This document shows, one piece after another, positions 36,791 to 46,555 of a stretch of 64,000 nt of DNA; the stretch's first letter is position 1; every line of letters begins with the position of its first letter. Position numbers and translations under genes: made by a program. Source of the DNA: Haliscomenobacter sp040403615 (GTDB taxonomy: Bacteria > Bacteroidota > Bacteroidia > Chitinophagales > Saprospiraceae); NCBI RefSeq assembly GCF_040403615.1, contig NZ_JBBAKG010000011.1:33674-97673 (forward strand). Reading direction: 5' to 3'. The notes beneath the pieces are model-generated. The model did not search any database and was not told where the DNA came from. It saw only the letters and a list, made by a program, of their open reading frames with translations.

Positions 36791-38689
36791 ATGAGCAAGG
36801 TAATCCATCACAGCCTTTTTACTGACTACGATATATATCTGTTCAAGTCGGGCACTCATTTTCGGATTTACGAAAAAATGGGTAGCCACTTGATCGAAGT
36901 TGAGGGTCAGCAAGGGGTTTATTTCTCTGTTTGGGCACCGAATGCTCAGAGTGTTTCTGTTATTGGCAATTTTAATTTTTGGAATACCGAAGAACACCCT
37001 CTTTCCTCGCGCTGGGATGGTTCCGGAATTTGGGAAGGATTCATTCCGGGGTTGGAAAAAGGCACTTTGTATAAGTACCACATCCACGCCCAAAATGGCC
37101 AACACCTGGAAAAAGGCGACCCTTACGCCCTGTTTTGGGAAGTTCCACCCAAAACCGCTTCCATTGTTTGGGACAACGACTACACCTGGAATGACCAGGA
37201 TTGGCTGAAACAACGCCAGGAAAAAGCGGGCAAAGCACAGCCTTATTCCGTTTACGAAGTTCACCTGGGTACCTGGAAAAAGAATGGCAACGAGTCTTTA
37301 AGCTACCGCGAGTTGGCAGTAGATTTGGTGAATTACCTGAAGGACATGAATTTTACGCACGTAGAATTCCTGCCCGTGATGGAGCACCCTTACTTCCCTT
37401 CCTGGGGCTATCAAGTTACCGGGTATTTTGCACCAACCAGCCGTTTTGGTACCCCTCAGGACTTTATGTACCTGATGGATTCCTTGCACCAGGCCGGAAT
37501 TGGGGTGATTTTGGACTGGGTGCCTTCGCATTTCCCTACGGATGCACATGGTTTGGCTGAGTTTGATGGTACTCATTTGTACGAGCACTCTGACCCAAGG
37601 AAGGGTTTTCACCCAGATTGGAAAAGTGCGATTTACAACTTTGGCCGCAATGAAGTACGCAACTTTCTGGTGTCCAATGCTCTGTTTTGGCTGGAGCGCT
37701 TTCACATCGATGGTTTGCGGGTAGACGCCGTTGCTTCCATGCTTTATCTGGATTACTCGCGGGAAGCTGGCGAATGGATCCCCAATGAAAAGGGCGGCAA
37801 AGAAAACCTGGAAGCAATCTCCTTCCTGCGGGAGTTCAATACGATGGTGTACCGGGAATTCCCCGATGCCATCACCATTGCCGAAGAATCTACGGCCTGG
37901 AGTGGCGTTTCCCATCCGACTTATTCTGGCGGCCTGGGTTTTGGCCAGAAATGGATGATGGGTTGGATGCACGATACACTCGATTATTTCAAAAAAGAAT
38001 CCATCCACCGCAAATACCACCACGGCGAGATTACCTTCAGTTTGATTTATGCCTTTACCGAAAACTTCATGCTGCCGCTTTCGCACGATGAAGTGGTACA
38101 TGGCAAAGGCCCACTGATTGACCGCATGCCTGGCGACGAATGGCAACGATTTGCCAACTTGCGTTTGATGTTTGGATACATGTATACCCACCCGGGTACG
38201 AAATTGCTGTTTATGGGTGGAGAGTTTGGCCAAACCACCGAATGGAGCATCGAGCGGGGACTGGAATGGTGGTTGCTGGAATTTGGCACCCATCTAGGGG
38301 TACAAGCCTGGGTACGCGACCTCAACAAGTTTTACTCTGCAAATCCAGCACTGTACGAAAAACAATTCCACCCCGAAGGTTTTGAATGGGTAGAGCACGG
38401 CGATTGGGAAAACAGCGTGTTGGCATACCTCCGCAAAGGCGAGAAGGCGGAAGAGAACTTGTTGGTGGTGTGCAATTTCACCCCCGTTACCCGCGAAGGT
38501 TTCCGGGTCGGCGTGCCAAGTGGAGGAGAATGGAAAGAGGTACTGAGCAGCGACACCAAGGAATACAATGGTACTGGAAATCACCTCAATGGCACCAAAA
38601 AAGCCGATGCCCAAGAATGGAATGGCCGGGAGCATTCTATAGAATTTACCTTGCCTCCGTTGGCAACGGTGATTTTTCAAAAGTGCTAG
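36791..38689 (+). CDS. glgB: 1,4-alpha-glucan branching enzyme
   Basis: A 632-aa GH13 branching enzyme that forms alpha-1,6 branches in glycogen. The ATG at 36791 is preferred over 36770, since MSKVIHHSLFTDYDIYLFK matches the usual GlgB N-terminus. Domains: CBM48 (about 30-125, YFSVWAPNAQSVSVIGNFN), catalytic barrel (about 140-520), and an all-beta C-terminal domain. Catalytic residues are nucleophile D312 (GLRVDAVASM), acid/base E365 (IAEEST) and transition-state D433 (SHDEVVHGK). VILDWVPSHFP is the first conserved GH13 region. Downstream terminator at 38720; no other glycogen genes in the window. Confidence 0.95.
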   Translation: MSKVIHHSLFTDYDIYLFKSGTHFRIYEKMGSHLIEVEGQQGVYFSVWAPNAQSVSVIGNFNFWNTEEHPLSSRWDGSGIWEGFIPGLEKGTLYKYHIHAQNGQHLEKGDPYALFWEVPPKTASIVWDNDYTWNDQDWLKQRQEKAGKAQPYSVYEVHLGTWKKNGNESLSYRELAVDLVNYLKDMNFTHVEFLPVMEHPYFPSWGYQVTGYFAPTSRFGTPQDFMYLMDSLHQAGIGVILDWVPSHFPTDAHGLAEFDGTHLYEHSDPRKGFHPDWKSAIYNFGRNEVRNFLVSNALFWLERFHIDGLRVDAVASMLYLDYSREAGEWIPNEKGGKENLEAISFLREFNTMVYREFPDAITIAEESTAWSGVSHPTYSGGLGFGQKWMMGWMHDTLDYFKKESIHRKYHHGEITFSLIYAFTENFMLPLSHDEVVHGKGPLIDRMPGDEWQRFANLRLMFGYMYTHPGTKLLFMGGEFGQTTEWSIERGLEWWLLEFGTHLGVQAWVRDLNKFYSANPALYEKQFHPEGFEWVEHGDWENSVLAYLRKGEKAEENLLVVCNFTPVTREGFRVGVPSGGEWKEVLSSDTKEYNGTGNHLNGTKKADAQEWNGREHSIEFTLPPLATVIFQKC

Positions 38690-38719
38690 AACCAGTATAC
38701 AACTTATACCAGATACGAG

Positions 38720-38753
38720 GCCAAGCCATTCACAATAGAATGGCTTGGCTTTG
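38720..38753 (+). terminator. Intrinsic terminator after glgB
   Basis: A perfect 12-bp stem (38720-38731 / 38738-38749, GCCAAGCCATTC) with a 6-nt loop and TTTG following, 31 bp after the stop. Confidence 0.7.
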
Positions 38754-38944
38754 TACTTTAAGCATCACAAGCTGAATGGGCTTTGTAGATTGCCTTTTTC
38801 TATGGATGTTGAGGTTTTGGAGGGTGTTCAGTTCAAGATTAAATACAGGTCAAAAAATAATAGGAATAACTTTAAAAAATATTAATTGTGTCTTTATTTT
38901 TAAAAAAACATTTTTTATTTATATTGCACCTTAAACTTCTAGCA

Positions 38945-39877
38945 ATGGAATCATCCCAGCCCGAAAAGCCCGAAAAGCCCAAAGACACCAAAGCCTACGA
39001 CAAAATTCTTAAAGAAAATTTTCGCACCATTTTATTGCCAGTTGTAGCAAAACTAGCGGGTATCGAAATGATTGAGTGTACTCCACTCCCTGAAGAAATC
39101 AACATGACCATCAATCGGAATGTCGATTTCTTGATGGAGGTTCTGGACCTGCAACACAATCATTTCATTTTGCATGTTGAATTTCAAACCGAATCGGAAG
39201 CAGATATGGTATATCGTGTGGGCGAGTATCACGGTTTTTTACAAAAGCAATACAAGCTAGAAATTCGCCATTTTGTGGTTTACTTGGGCAAAGGGAAAAC
39301 CCGCATGACCACCACATTACCCGATGCTTTTCAATTTAAAGGGTATCAATTGATTCAACTGAGCCAGATTCCGCTGGAAGAATTCATCGAGTCGGAGATA
39401 CCGGAAGAAATTGTGCTGGCCATTTTAAGTAAATTTCCCAAAACTAAACTCCTTGCAGTAATTCGTTTGATTTTGCAACGCTTGAAGAAAGTGTGCAAGA
39501 ACCAAATTGAATTGGAAAAATTCTTGCACCAGTTGACTATCCTAAGCCAAATTCGTAAATTTGATCAGCAAACCAAAAAAATCATCAACGAGATGCCAAT
39601 TACGTTAGATCTTACCAAGAATGCATTTTTTAAAGATGCTTTGAAGGATGCAGTAAACCAAGGTTTAAAGCAAGGTTTAGAACAAGGACTTGAACAAGGC
39701 ATTGCCCAGGAAAGGCTTGAAGCCCAGAAAAAATATGAGGAATTTGTCCATACATCTATAAAAAATATGCTTCATCTGGGTTTCGCACCTGAGGGCATTG
39801 CAGGCATCTTAAACCTTGAGCCGGGAAAAGTGCTAGAAATTTGTGCACAATTGAAAGAAGAAGATTCAGTTGAATAA
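38945..39877 (+). CDS. Rpn-family recombination-promoting nuclease / PD-(D/E)XK putative transposase
   Basis: A 310-aa protein. The start at 38945 (MESSQPEKPEKPKDTK) is preferred over 38888, whose extra residues are unlike the family. It resembles the Bacteroidota proteins annotated as Rpn-family nucleases. The core NVDFLMEVLD ... FILHVEFQTE supplies the D and the E-x-Q of a PD-(D/E)XK active site, followed by YRVGEYHGFLQKQY. The C-terminus carries the repeat GLKQGLEQGLEQGIAQ and a coiled-coil end, common in this family. Rpn proteins are DNA endonucleases that stimulate RecA-independent recombination. No inverted repeats mark it as a mobile element here. Single gene. Confidence 0.8.
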   Translation: MESSQPEKPEKPKDTKAYDKILKENFRTILLPVVAKLAGIEMIECTPLPEEINMTINRNVDFLMEVLDLQHNHFILHVEFQTESEADMVYRVGEYHGFLQKQYKLEIRHFVVYLGKGKTRMTTTLPDAFQFKGYQLIQLSQIPLEEFIESEIPEEIVLAILSKFPKTKLLAVIRLILQRLKKVCKNQIELEKFLHQLTILSQIRKFDQQTKKIINEMPITLDLTKNAFFKDALKDAVNQGLKQGLEQGLEQGIAQERLEAQKKYEEFVHTSIKNMLHLGFAPEGIAGILNLEPGKVLEICAQLKEEDSVE

Positions 39878-39878
39878 T

Positions 39879-39927
39879 AAGGCAACGCACCTAAAATATT
39901 GACTTTGGGTGCGTTGCCTTATTTTTT
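39879..39927. terminator. Bidirectional terminator
   Basis: A perfect 13-bp stem (39879-39891 / 39908-39920, AAGGCAACGCACC) with a 16-nt loop, followed by ATTTTTT on the plus strand. It separates the convergent Rpn and hydrolase genes. Confidence 0.8.
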
Positions 39928-42418
39928 ACAATTTTATCAACTTCTCAACACCCAATCGACTTCCCTCTCCATTGTAGATCACTAGAATATACATCCCGGC
40001 TGCAAGCCTGGAAAAATCTTGTCCCTTCAGGTTTTTACCCTTGTAAAGCAGACTTCCCAATTGATCAGACAATTCAAATTCCAGGTTCAGGTCATCACTT
40101 TTTACCTGAATTCTGTCCACAAAAGGATTGGGAAACACTTTTGGTTTTTGATCTTCATCAAGCTTCTTTAAGTCCGTGATAATGCCCAACTGTCGGTCAA
40201 AAAAATCGATGGTTAAAAAATTGTGGTCGCTGTAAAACTTGTGCTCGGTGAAAGCCACCGTTACCTGATCGTCAATGTCGCCATCGAAAGAATTGGGTAC
40301 GGATAAAATGCTGTTGATGTAGGTTTCATTGAGGCGAGGATTTACCTTGAAAAAGTTTTTATCGTTGAGGTAATTGGCCGTTTTGAGATCGTTAAAAATC
40401 CCTTGTGCCTGGGTTAGAATAATGCCAGGTATGCGCAAAAAGCGTTCTGGAAAGAGGGGCGATGGTTCCAATACATGTAACTCTGCCGCAACACCCCGGG
40501 TTAGGTAAGTATTGTAAGCAGCATAAAACTGTTTGAGTCGCTGGTTGTCTGCCGAAGTATCCGACCGGGAAGCGTTCCAAATCGTTGGTACAGTGCTCAC
40601 TGCAAACACCCCATCGTTGCCATTTACACCATATTGAGCACTAGCAGTAAAGTTTTTGACATAAGCGATCACGCTGCCAAAGCCACTACCTTGAGAATGC
40701 CCAATGGCGAAGAGCTTCTCGTTGCCCGTAAGTTTACCTGCTGTTTTGAGATTGGTCAGAATTTGGTTGATGCTTACGATGTCGCCATTGCTGGCCGAAA
40801 CCGGGCTGTTGGCCCAGCGTTTTTGGATGCGGTCATTGCTTTCGGTCACCAAAATACCGTAGCCGTGGGCAACGGCATAGCGGTGAAAATTGTCGTTTTC
40901 AACGCTGCCAATCCAGCCTGCAGCGCTCCCTCCAGCGCCATGAAAAGCCAAAATCACCCCTTTCATCTTGGCTGGGAAGTGATAAAATACTCTTTTGTTG
41001 GCAATGGTGGTTTCCGTGAAAGTCCAAATGGGGGTAGTCTGGTAGGTAGCAGTCAAGGTGGTATTTTGTTTTGGCATCATGATACGGGTATGGTACTCGC
41101 GAAGGGTCGGGAGTGCAACAAGCCCCGGAGTGGAACTTTGCCAGCGGTCAAAAACCTGATTACTGGCATTGGGGTTGGCGAAAATATGTACGGTATCGCC
41201 TGCTGAGTAGGTGCCGCTGCCGTAACCATTGACTACATTAAGGGAGAATTGCGCTTTTACGTCAGTAGCCAACAGAGGATTGCTCCCCAAACCCGTGTTG
41301 CATTTGTGCATGGCCACTGGATGCACATTCCCATTTTGTTTGTACTCGTAATAATAAACGTAAGCCTCGGTAGGCGTGATAAACACCTCGGGATCCAGGC
41401 GCAGCGCAACCCGATTGTCGCTGATTTTGCGGAAAAGCGGGCGTTTGGTATCCAACCCTATAATCCAGACGTCGGCAGGTTTAGAATTGTTTTGCGAGCC
41501 AGGGATAAATTTTTGCTGCGCTGTACAGACAAACAGGTATGATTTTCCTTTAAAAACAAAAGGCTCGGCGGAGAAGTAATAACCATAGGACGGATCAGGG
41601 ATTTTGATGTCGTAAACCTTGTTGAATCCCATAGGTGTTTCCCTATACAAGCGCAACAAGGTATCGTTGACCGTACAAAACAATAAACGGTCGCCCCCAT
41701 AATCTGGCGCAGCAAAAAGGAAGGCATCAATCTTATTGCCCGCATCAAAAGTGAGTTGTTTGGTTTTTGCAGTGGACAGATCATAGCGAAAAATCTGAGT
41801 AGTTCCGGCTGTCAGGTCATTGGTGAGCAAGGCTTGTTCTCCATCGATCCAGCGAGGGCCACTAGAACTATTTTGGCCATAAGGGACTACATTTTCAACC
41901 AAGGGAATATTTGCAGTTGACCAATTGATTTCAAAATTGATGATGCTATTGCCTTTGGCGTATACCAGTCGGGCTTGAGGATCCGCCCAGTCTTTGCTCC
42001 CGATCACAGCAAAACGATTGCCCGCAAGATTGGTGGATAAATCTACATTGGAATACCCACTCCCACTCCAGGTCGCTTTGCCGATGTGGCGGGCATTGGC
42101 CACCTGTTTGGTGTACACGACTTCGGCACCCTTTTGGCTGAATCCCCATTCTGGCCCATTGATCGAGTTGGTAATGGGTGCCAGGGCGTTGTCGAACAGA
42201 TAATCTTTTCCAGAAGCCGAGCGCAAGTTGCCACTTAGGCTATCCAGCAAGGCTACATATCCTCGGTTGTTTTCATCTTGAAAACAGAGCCGATGGCCAC
42301 TCTGCCAGATTTCAAAATCGAGGTAACTGGCGGTGGTATCGCCAATCCGAACATCATTGGGTTTGAAGGATTGTCCAAAAAGCAATAGTGGACAAAGCCA
42401 GAAAAACAGTACACGCAT
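39926..42418 (-). CDS. T9SS protein: beta-propeller, InlB-type repeat and alpha/beta hydrolase
   Basis: A secreted 830-aa protein. Signal peptide 1-15 (LLLFG|Q), N-terminal TolB-like propeller (about 20-380), an InlB B-repeat-like domain (about 385-450, GTYSAGDTVHIFANPN), then an alpha/beta hydrolase domain (about 460-690) like PHB-depolymerase/feruloyl-esterase-type lipases, with oxyanion loop AFHGAGGSAAGW and nucleophile Ser in GHSQGSGFG. The catalytic Asp and His are less certain (candidate His in YSDHNFL). It ends in a T9SS domain (VFPNPFVDRI ... AAGMYILVIYN). The propeller resembles the 476-aa protein just upstream (shared pattern DPE-x-x-I-x-P ... YYY), so the two arose by duplication plus insertion of the hydrolase part. 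Confidence 0.8.
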   Translation of the reverse strand: MRVLFFWLCPLLLFGQSFKPNDVRIGDTTASYLDFEIWQSGHRLCFQDENNRGYVALLDSLSGNLRSASGKDYLFDNALAPITNSINGPEWGFSQKGAEVVYTKQVANARHIGKATWSGSGYSNVDLSTNLAGNRFAVIGSKDWADPQARLVYAKGNSIINFEINWSTANIPLVENVVPYGQNSSSGPRWIDGEQALLTNDLTAGTTQIFRYDLSTAKTKQLTFDAGNKIDAFLFAAPDYGGDRLLFCTVNDTLLRLYRETPMGFNKVYDIKIPDPSYGYYFSAEPFVFKGKSYLFVCTAQQKFIPGSQNNSKPADVWIIGLDTKRPLFRKISDNRVALRLDPEVFITPTEAYVYYYEYKQNGNVHPVAMHKCNTGLGSNPLLATDVKAQFSLNVVNGYGSGTYSAGDTVHIFANPNASNQVFDRWQSSTPGLVALPTLREYHTRIMMPKQNTTLTATYQTTPIWTFTETTIANKRVFYHFPAKMKGVILAFHGAGGSAAGWIGSVENDNFHRYAVAHGYGILVTESNDRIQKRWANSPVSASNGDIVSINQILTNLKTAGKLTGNEKLFAIGHSQGSGFGSVIAYVKNFTASAQYGVNGNDGVFAVSTVPTIWNASRSDTSADNQRLKQFYAAYNTYLTRGVAAELHVLEPSPLFPERFLRIPGIILTQAQGIFNDLKTANYLNDKNFFKVNPRLNETYINSILSVPNSFDGDIDDQVTVAFTEHKFYSDHNFLTIDFFDRQLGIITDLKKLDEDQKPKVFPNPFVDRIQVKSDDLNLEFELSDQLGSLLYKGKNLKGQDFSRLAAGMYILVIYNGEGSRLGVEKLIKL

Positions 42419-42450
42419 GACCTAATTTTTTGGATGATTAAAAGGGATAA

Positions 42451-42566
42451 GGGGCGATAAAAAAATAAGTGCTCATTTTGCCAGAGGATTAGATAAGTAA
42501 ACGTTTCATTTCAAGTGTCTTATCTAATCCTCTGGCTCAAGAAAAATGAGCACTTATTTTTGCCCC
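42451..42566. repeat. Palindromic intergenic element, copy C (family 1)
   Basis: A 116-bp palindrome. Outer arms GGGGCGATAAAAAAATAAGT / CACTTATTTTTGCCCC, an inner perfect 18-bp stem (42480-42497 / 42519-42536, GCCAGAGGATTAGATAAG) and a 21-nt loop (42498-42518) with AACGTTTCATTTCAAGTG. The loop differs by one base from that of copies A and B, while the stems are unrelated to theirs. It lies between two minus-strand genes. Confidence 0.85.
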
Positions 42567-42583
42567 ACTACTAAGCTTTTAGT

Positions 42584-44014
42584 CTAATATTTGACTACCC
42601 TTTGCGGAGTGCCGAAGCCAAGGGGCTTAAAAAAATACAAACCAGTCGGTAGGGTAGCCAGATTGACGATGTGTTCATTGCTCAGCATTTTTTCACTACG
42701 GATGAGGCGCCCAATGCTGTCGAATAGTTGCAGTTCAAAAGGCACTACTGATTCAGCGGTTTGCACGGTGAAAAAATCGCGGGCAGGATTGGGGTAAATG
42801 GAGAAGATGGGTTGTGGTTTTTGTGCATCATTCAGCCTGGTAGTCACAATGGACAAGGGCGTTTCGCAACGGCGCAAATCAAAAAATGGCGCCCCAACTG
42901 CCTTTCCATAGTAGTAAATCCAGACCTTTTTGGGGCCAATGACGTACTCGGGATCCACCGTCACCCCATCGAAAGTACTGATTTTGGTATGTAGTGTTTG
43001 GCCGAAAATACCTCTGAGCCAAATCTCGCCTTTGGTATTGCCGGGAATACCGCCGCCCTGGTACACCTGATAAGCGCCAAAGGTTTGGTTGCCATTGATG
43101 GTAAACGGTTCAAAGGAGGTCAGGGTCAATGGAGAAAAACTGGTCGGGCTAGCGTAGGTTTCAATTTCAGAAAACAGGCCGTTTTTTTGTTGTTGGTAAA
43201 TGGCCATTTGTCGACTGCCTTTGCTGCTGAACATAAACAATTCTCCGGTTTTTTGGGGTACGCGGAAAGGCAAATCATCCACATGAGAATTGAATAGGCT
43301 GTTTTGAACATCTTGGGTAACTACAGTTGAGGAGAGTGTTGCCCCATTCCAGAATTTCATGTCATAATAGGGCTGAGCTGGATTTGTGCGAAAAGGATGA
43401 GCTAAAATTTCGGATTGAGCGAGCCAGCGCGGAAAGGTCAATTCGTAAATGGAACCAGCCGGAGAGGGTACTTCTGAAGCAATAAAATTGATCTTAGCCG
43501 GATTGTCAGAACTGAAGCAAAATAGACTGTCTCGGCCATTGGCAACCGTCGTTTTTACGGTATAATTGACCCAAAAGTAGGGCTTGCTTTTATCCGCAGA
43601 TACATTGATGAGGCCTTTATCGGGGTGTCCAGGTTTGCCAAGGCTAAATCTGCTGAGGGTATTGATTCCGGTACGGCGTACATAGATGATTTCCCCCCTT
43701 TGGTTTTTGATCAAAAAGAAGGGACTGGTTTGATCCTCTCCCCAATAGGGCCAGCCTTGCCCCTGAATGGTGTCGATCAATTGTTTTCTGGCCAGATCGG
43801 GAAGTCCGGTGGTCAGATCCATATCGGTGTACCACACTTTGGCACGGGCACCGGATAGCGGAATTTGCTCGCACCAAACCATCGAGCGGCTGTCGGCAGA
43901 AAATTCAACTTGAAAAACGTTGGTGGCGATCAGGATGTCGCTGGGGGTAAAGGTTTGGGCGGATAGCGAGAGGCTGCTAAAAAACAGCAACAGGATCGGG
44001 TACATTTTGGCCAT
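42584..44014 (-). CDS. Secreted TolB-like beta-propeller protein with T9SS sorting domain
   Basis: A 476-aa secreted protein. Signal peptide (MYPILLLFFSSLSLSA|Q; Met 4 is an alternative start), a propeller of six or more blades (VFQVEFSADSRSMVWCEQ, WPYWGEDQTSPFFLI), and a type A T9SS domain (IFSIYPNPARDFFTVQT ... PTGLYFFKPL). No enzymatic motif. It lies 66 bp downstream of the exporter-operon-2 permease in the same direction, so read-through is possible, and copy C separates it from its paralog. Confidence 0.75.
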   Translation of the reverse strand: MAKMYPILLLFFSSLSLSAQTFTPSDILIATNVFQVEFSADSRSMVWCEQIPLSGARAKVWYTDMDLTTGLPDLARKQLIDTIQGQGWPYWGEDQTSPFFLIKNQRGEIIYVRRTGINTLSRFSLGKPGHPDKGLINVSADKSKPYFWVNYTVKTTVANGRDSLFCFSSDNPAKINFIASEVPSPAGSIYELTFPRWLAQSEILAHPFRTNPAQPYYDMKFWNGATLSSTVVTQDVQNSLFNSHVDDLPFRVPQKTGELFMFSSKGSRQMAIYQQQKNGLFSEIETYASPTSFSPLTLTSFEPFTINGNQTFGAYQVYQGGGIPGNTKGEIWLRGIFGQTLHTKISTFDGVTVDPEYVIGPKKVWIYYYGKAVGAPFFDLRRCETPLSIVTTRLNDAQKPQPIFSIYPNPARDFFTVQTAESVVPFELQLFDSIGRLIRSEKMLSNEHIVNLATLPTGLYFFKPLGFGTPQRVVKY

Positions 44015-44080
44015 GGCAGGGAATTTTAGTATTAGACTACCCTGACTAGAATGGTTTAATGAGAAAAGAAAAAAATATCA

Positions 44081-46471
44081 CTATTCACTCCGCAACGACT
44101 TCACCGGATTTACCAGCGCAGCCCGAATGGCCTGGATACTGACGGTAATCAACGCAATCGACATGGCGATCAATCCCGCCACTACAAAGAACCACCATTG
44201 AAGGTCGATGCGGTAGGCAAAATTTTGCAACCACAGCTGCATTACATACCCGGCCAACGGCGAGGCTATGGCGATACCGATTCCAACCATCACCACAAAG
44301 TCTTTGGACAAAAGGCCAATGATGCCAGAAACCGATGCCCCCAGTACCTTGCGTACCCCAATTTCCTTGGTGCGCCGCTCGGCAGTGAATGCGGCCAACG
44401 CAAACAACCCCATGCAGGAGATCAGGATAGCGACGACGGAAAAGATATTGAACATCAACGCAGTGCGCTGGTCTTTCTCGTATAGCTTTTCAAATTCATC
44501 GTCCAGAAACTGGTATTCAAAAATGCGGTCTGGAACATTGTCCCGCCAAAGACTACCTGCCAATGATATAACCTGACTTGTCTTGGCACCACTTGTTTTT
44601 ACATACAAAGTAGAGCGCCATTCGGGATCGCTATTGATGACAACTGGTGGAATCTTTTCGTGCATATTCCGCAAGTGAAAATCTTTGACTACTCCAATGA
44701 TCTGGCCTTTGATGCCATTGCCTTCAAAACGCTGGCCGACCACCGGGGCTTTCAAATTACAAATCTTTACTGCGGTTTCATTGAGCACAAAATTGCTTTG
44801 ATCGGCCTGGTTGTCTTCTTTGAACCACCGGCCTTCAGTCAATTGTAGACCAAAGATTGTTTGAAACATCGGGTCTGCTGAAAACGGGGCGAAAGTGGGA
44901 TTGTCGTTTTCTTTCCGACCGTCCCAATCAAAGTTGCCACTGCTGCTGGAACCATGATTGACAATGTCTGCAGATGCCATACTGATGCCGTTGACGGCAG
45001 GGCTATTTTTTAGTTGACGGGCAATCCGTTCGATGGTATTCTTGCCTTCCTGGTTCATGCGCATCTGCCAGGGGAAGTCTAGTTTCAGCACATACTCGCG
45101 ATCGAAACCCAGGTTTTTATTGCGTACAAACTGCAATTGCTGATAAATGGTCAAAGTACTGATGATCAATCCAACCGAGATGGCAAACTGCAGAACCGCC
45201 AATCCTTTCCAGAACCCGGTTTTGTGTTTGCTCAAAAACCCACTGCCTTTCATGATGCTGATGGGCTGAAAGGAAGAAAGCAGAAGTGCAGGATAAACGC
45301 CAGTCAGTGTAATGACTAACCCCAGTACGATCAAGACGATTTTCCACAAATTGATATCCAACAGCTGCAGTTTGAAATTTTCTCCGGTGAGTTGATTGAA
45401 CATCGGCATGCTCAAACGGGTAATCAATAAAGTGCCTAGCAACGCGACTACACACATTACCGTCGATTCCAGCATAAACTGACGAAACACCTGGTTTTTG
45501 CTAGCCCCCAATATCTTTTGCATACCAATCTCTTTCCCGCGCTTACTGGTACGGGCTATCGACAAGTTGACGTAATTGATACAGGCAACGATGAGGATCA
45601 ATAAACCAATGATAAAAAAGATCCGAATAGTGCCAACATCGCTCGTAACCTCATTGCCCGACATGATGGACTGGTCAAAACGCATACTGGAGAGCGGTTC
45701 GATCGTGGCTACAATGGTACTGTCGTTTTTTTCTTTGCGTAAAATTCGGGTGATTTTCCAGCCCAGTTTCTTTGCATCAGTATTGGTGCGCAGTCGGGCA
45801 TAGGCATTGTAACTGAAATTGCCCCATTGATTGTCATTTGACAGATTTCCAGGGTTACTCAGCCGCAAGGCAATGGGAATCATCAGGTTGAATTTGAAAC
45901 TGGAGTTCAAAGGCGCATCCTTTACTACTGCCTGCACTACGCATTCGTTGGTATCCACCCGCAAAATTTGTCCAATCGGGTCGGCATCGCCGAAAAACTG
46001 ACGTGCAGTAGTCTGATTGAGGATGACGCTTTTCGGATGCTCGAAAAAAGCATCTGCATTGCCTGCGATGAATTCGTATTTGAATAGCTTAAACCAACTG
46101 GAATCAATGGTAATGCATTGCTTGACCTTAATCAGTTGGTCTTTTAATTTGACTGTAGACTCTCCTGCTCCGCCCGTACATTGGGCAATCAACTCAACCT
46201 CGGCCAACTGAGTCCCGAGGATATTCGCCAGTTTCAGGGGAGTCGTACTCCAATGCCATGTTTCGGTATCACTGATTTTGATATGGGTCTTCAGCCGATA
46301 GATGCGCTCCGCATGGTCATGGTACCGATCGTAGCTCAGTTCATTGTTGACCCACATTCCAATGAGCAAAGCCCCGGTCATGCCCAAAGACAGCCCAACA
46401 ATATTGATCAAACCAGAGGTGCGATCCTTAAAAAATGCCCGAAAGGCAAGGTGTAGGAAGTGTTTGAACAT
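44081..46471 (-). CDS. MacB/FtsX-family ABC transporter permease
   Basis: A 796-aa inner-membrane permease. The start at 46471 (MFKHFLHLAFRAFFKDRTSG) is preferred; the frame also opens at 46537, but those 22 residues are encoded inside the hairpin at 46487-46551 and are unlike family N-termini. Same build as the operon 1 permease: N-terminal anchor (LINIVGLSLGMTGALLIGMW), periplasmic domain, FtsX domain (SKRGKEIGMQKILGASK), second periplasmic domain and FtsX domain (TKEIGVRKVLGAS). Third gene of exporter operon 2, after the adaptor and ATPase. Confidence 0.92.
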   Translation of the reverse strand: MFKHFLHLAFRAFFKDRTSGLINIVGLSLGMTGALLIGMWVNNELSYDRYHDHAERIYRLKTHIKISDTETWHWSTTPLKLANILGTQLAEVELIAQCTGGAGESTVKLKDQLIKVKQCITIDSSWFKLFKYEFIAGNADAFFEHPKSVILNQTTARQFFGDADPIGQILRVDTNECVVQAVVKDAPLNSSFKFNLMIPIALRLSNPGNLSNDNQWGNFSYNAYARLRTNTDAKKLGWKITRILRKEKNDSTIVATIEPLSSMRFDQSIMSGNEVTSDVGTIRIFFIIGLLILIVACINYVNLSIARTSKRGKEIGMQKILGASKNQVFRQFMLESTVMCVVALLGTLLITRLSMPMFNQLTGENFKLQLLDINLWKIVLIVLGLVITLTGVYPALLLSSFQPISIMKGSGFLSKHKTGFWKGLAVLQFAISVGLIISTLTIYQQLQFVRNKNLGFDREYVLKLDFPWQMRMNQEGKNTIERIARQLKNSPAVNGISMASADIVNHGSSSSGNFDWDGRKENDNPTFAPFSADPMFQTIFGLQLTEGRWFKEDNQADQSNFVLNETAVKICNLKAPVVGQRFEGNGIKGQIIGVVKDFHLRNMHEKIPPVVINSDPEWRSTLYVKTSGAKTSQVISLAGSLWRDNVPDRIFEYQFLDDEFEKLYEKDQRTALMFNIFSVVAILISCMGLFALAAFTAERRTKEIGVRKVLGASVSGIIGLLSKDFVVMVGIGIAIASPLAGYVMQLWLQNFAYRIDLQWWFFVVAGLIAMSIALITVSIQAIRAALVNPVKSLRSE

Positions 46472-46486
46472 GTTGGGAAAATTGAC

Positions 46487-46551
46487 GGGGCATCCCTTGC
46501 GGGTGCCCAAATTGGAAAAGAAATTGACCGGGGGCACCCGCGAGGGGTGCC
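46487..46551. repeat. Imperfect GC-rich hairpin between ATPase and permease genes
   Basis: Arms of 21-22 nt (46487-46508 / 46531-46551; GGGGCATCCCTTGCGGGTGC and GGGGCACCCGCGAGGGGTGC) with few mismatches and a 22-nt loop. As at 34031 in operon 1, a long hairpin separates two genes of the exporter operon. Its translation creates the spurious N-terminal extension of the permease. Confidence 0.75.
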
Positions 46552-46555
46552 TGTA

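Noticed and set aside
37298..38293. Minus-strand frame opposite glgB
   Set aside because: It overlaps the catalytic core of a clearly conserved branching enzyme and has no protein-like features.
38945..39877. A mobile element around the Rpn-family gene
   Set aside because: No terminal inverted repeats or target duplications were seen; the flanking hairpins are terminators.
46472..46537. N-terminal extension of the operon 2 permease
   Set aside because: These 22 codons lie in the intergenic hairpin, and the family N-terminus starts at the Met at 46471.
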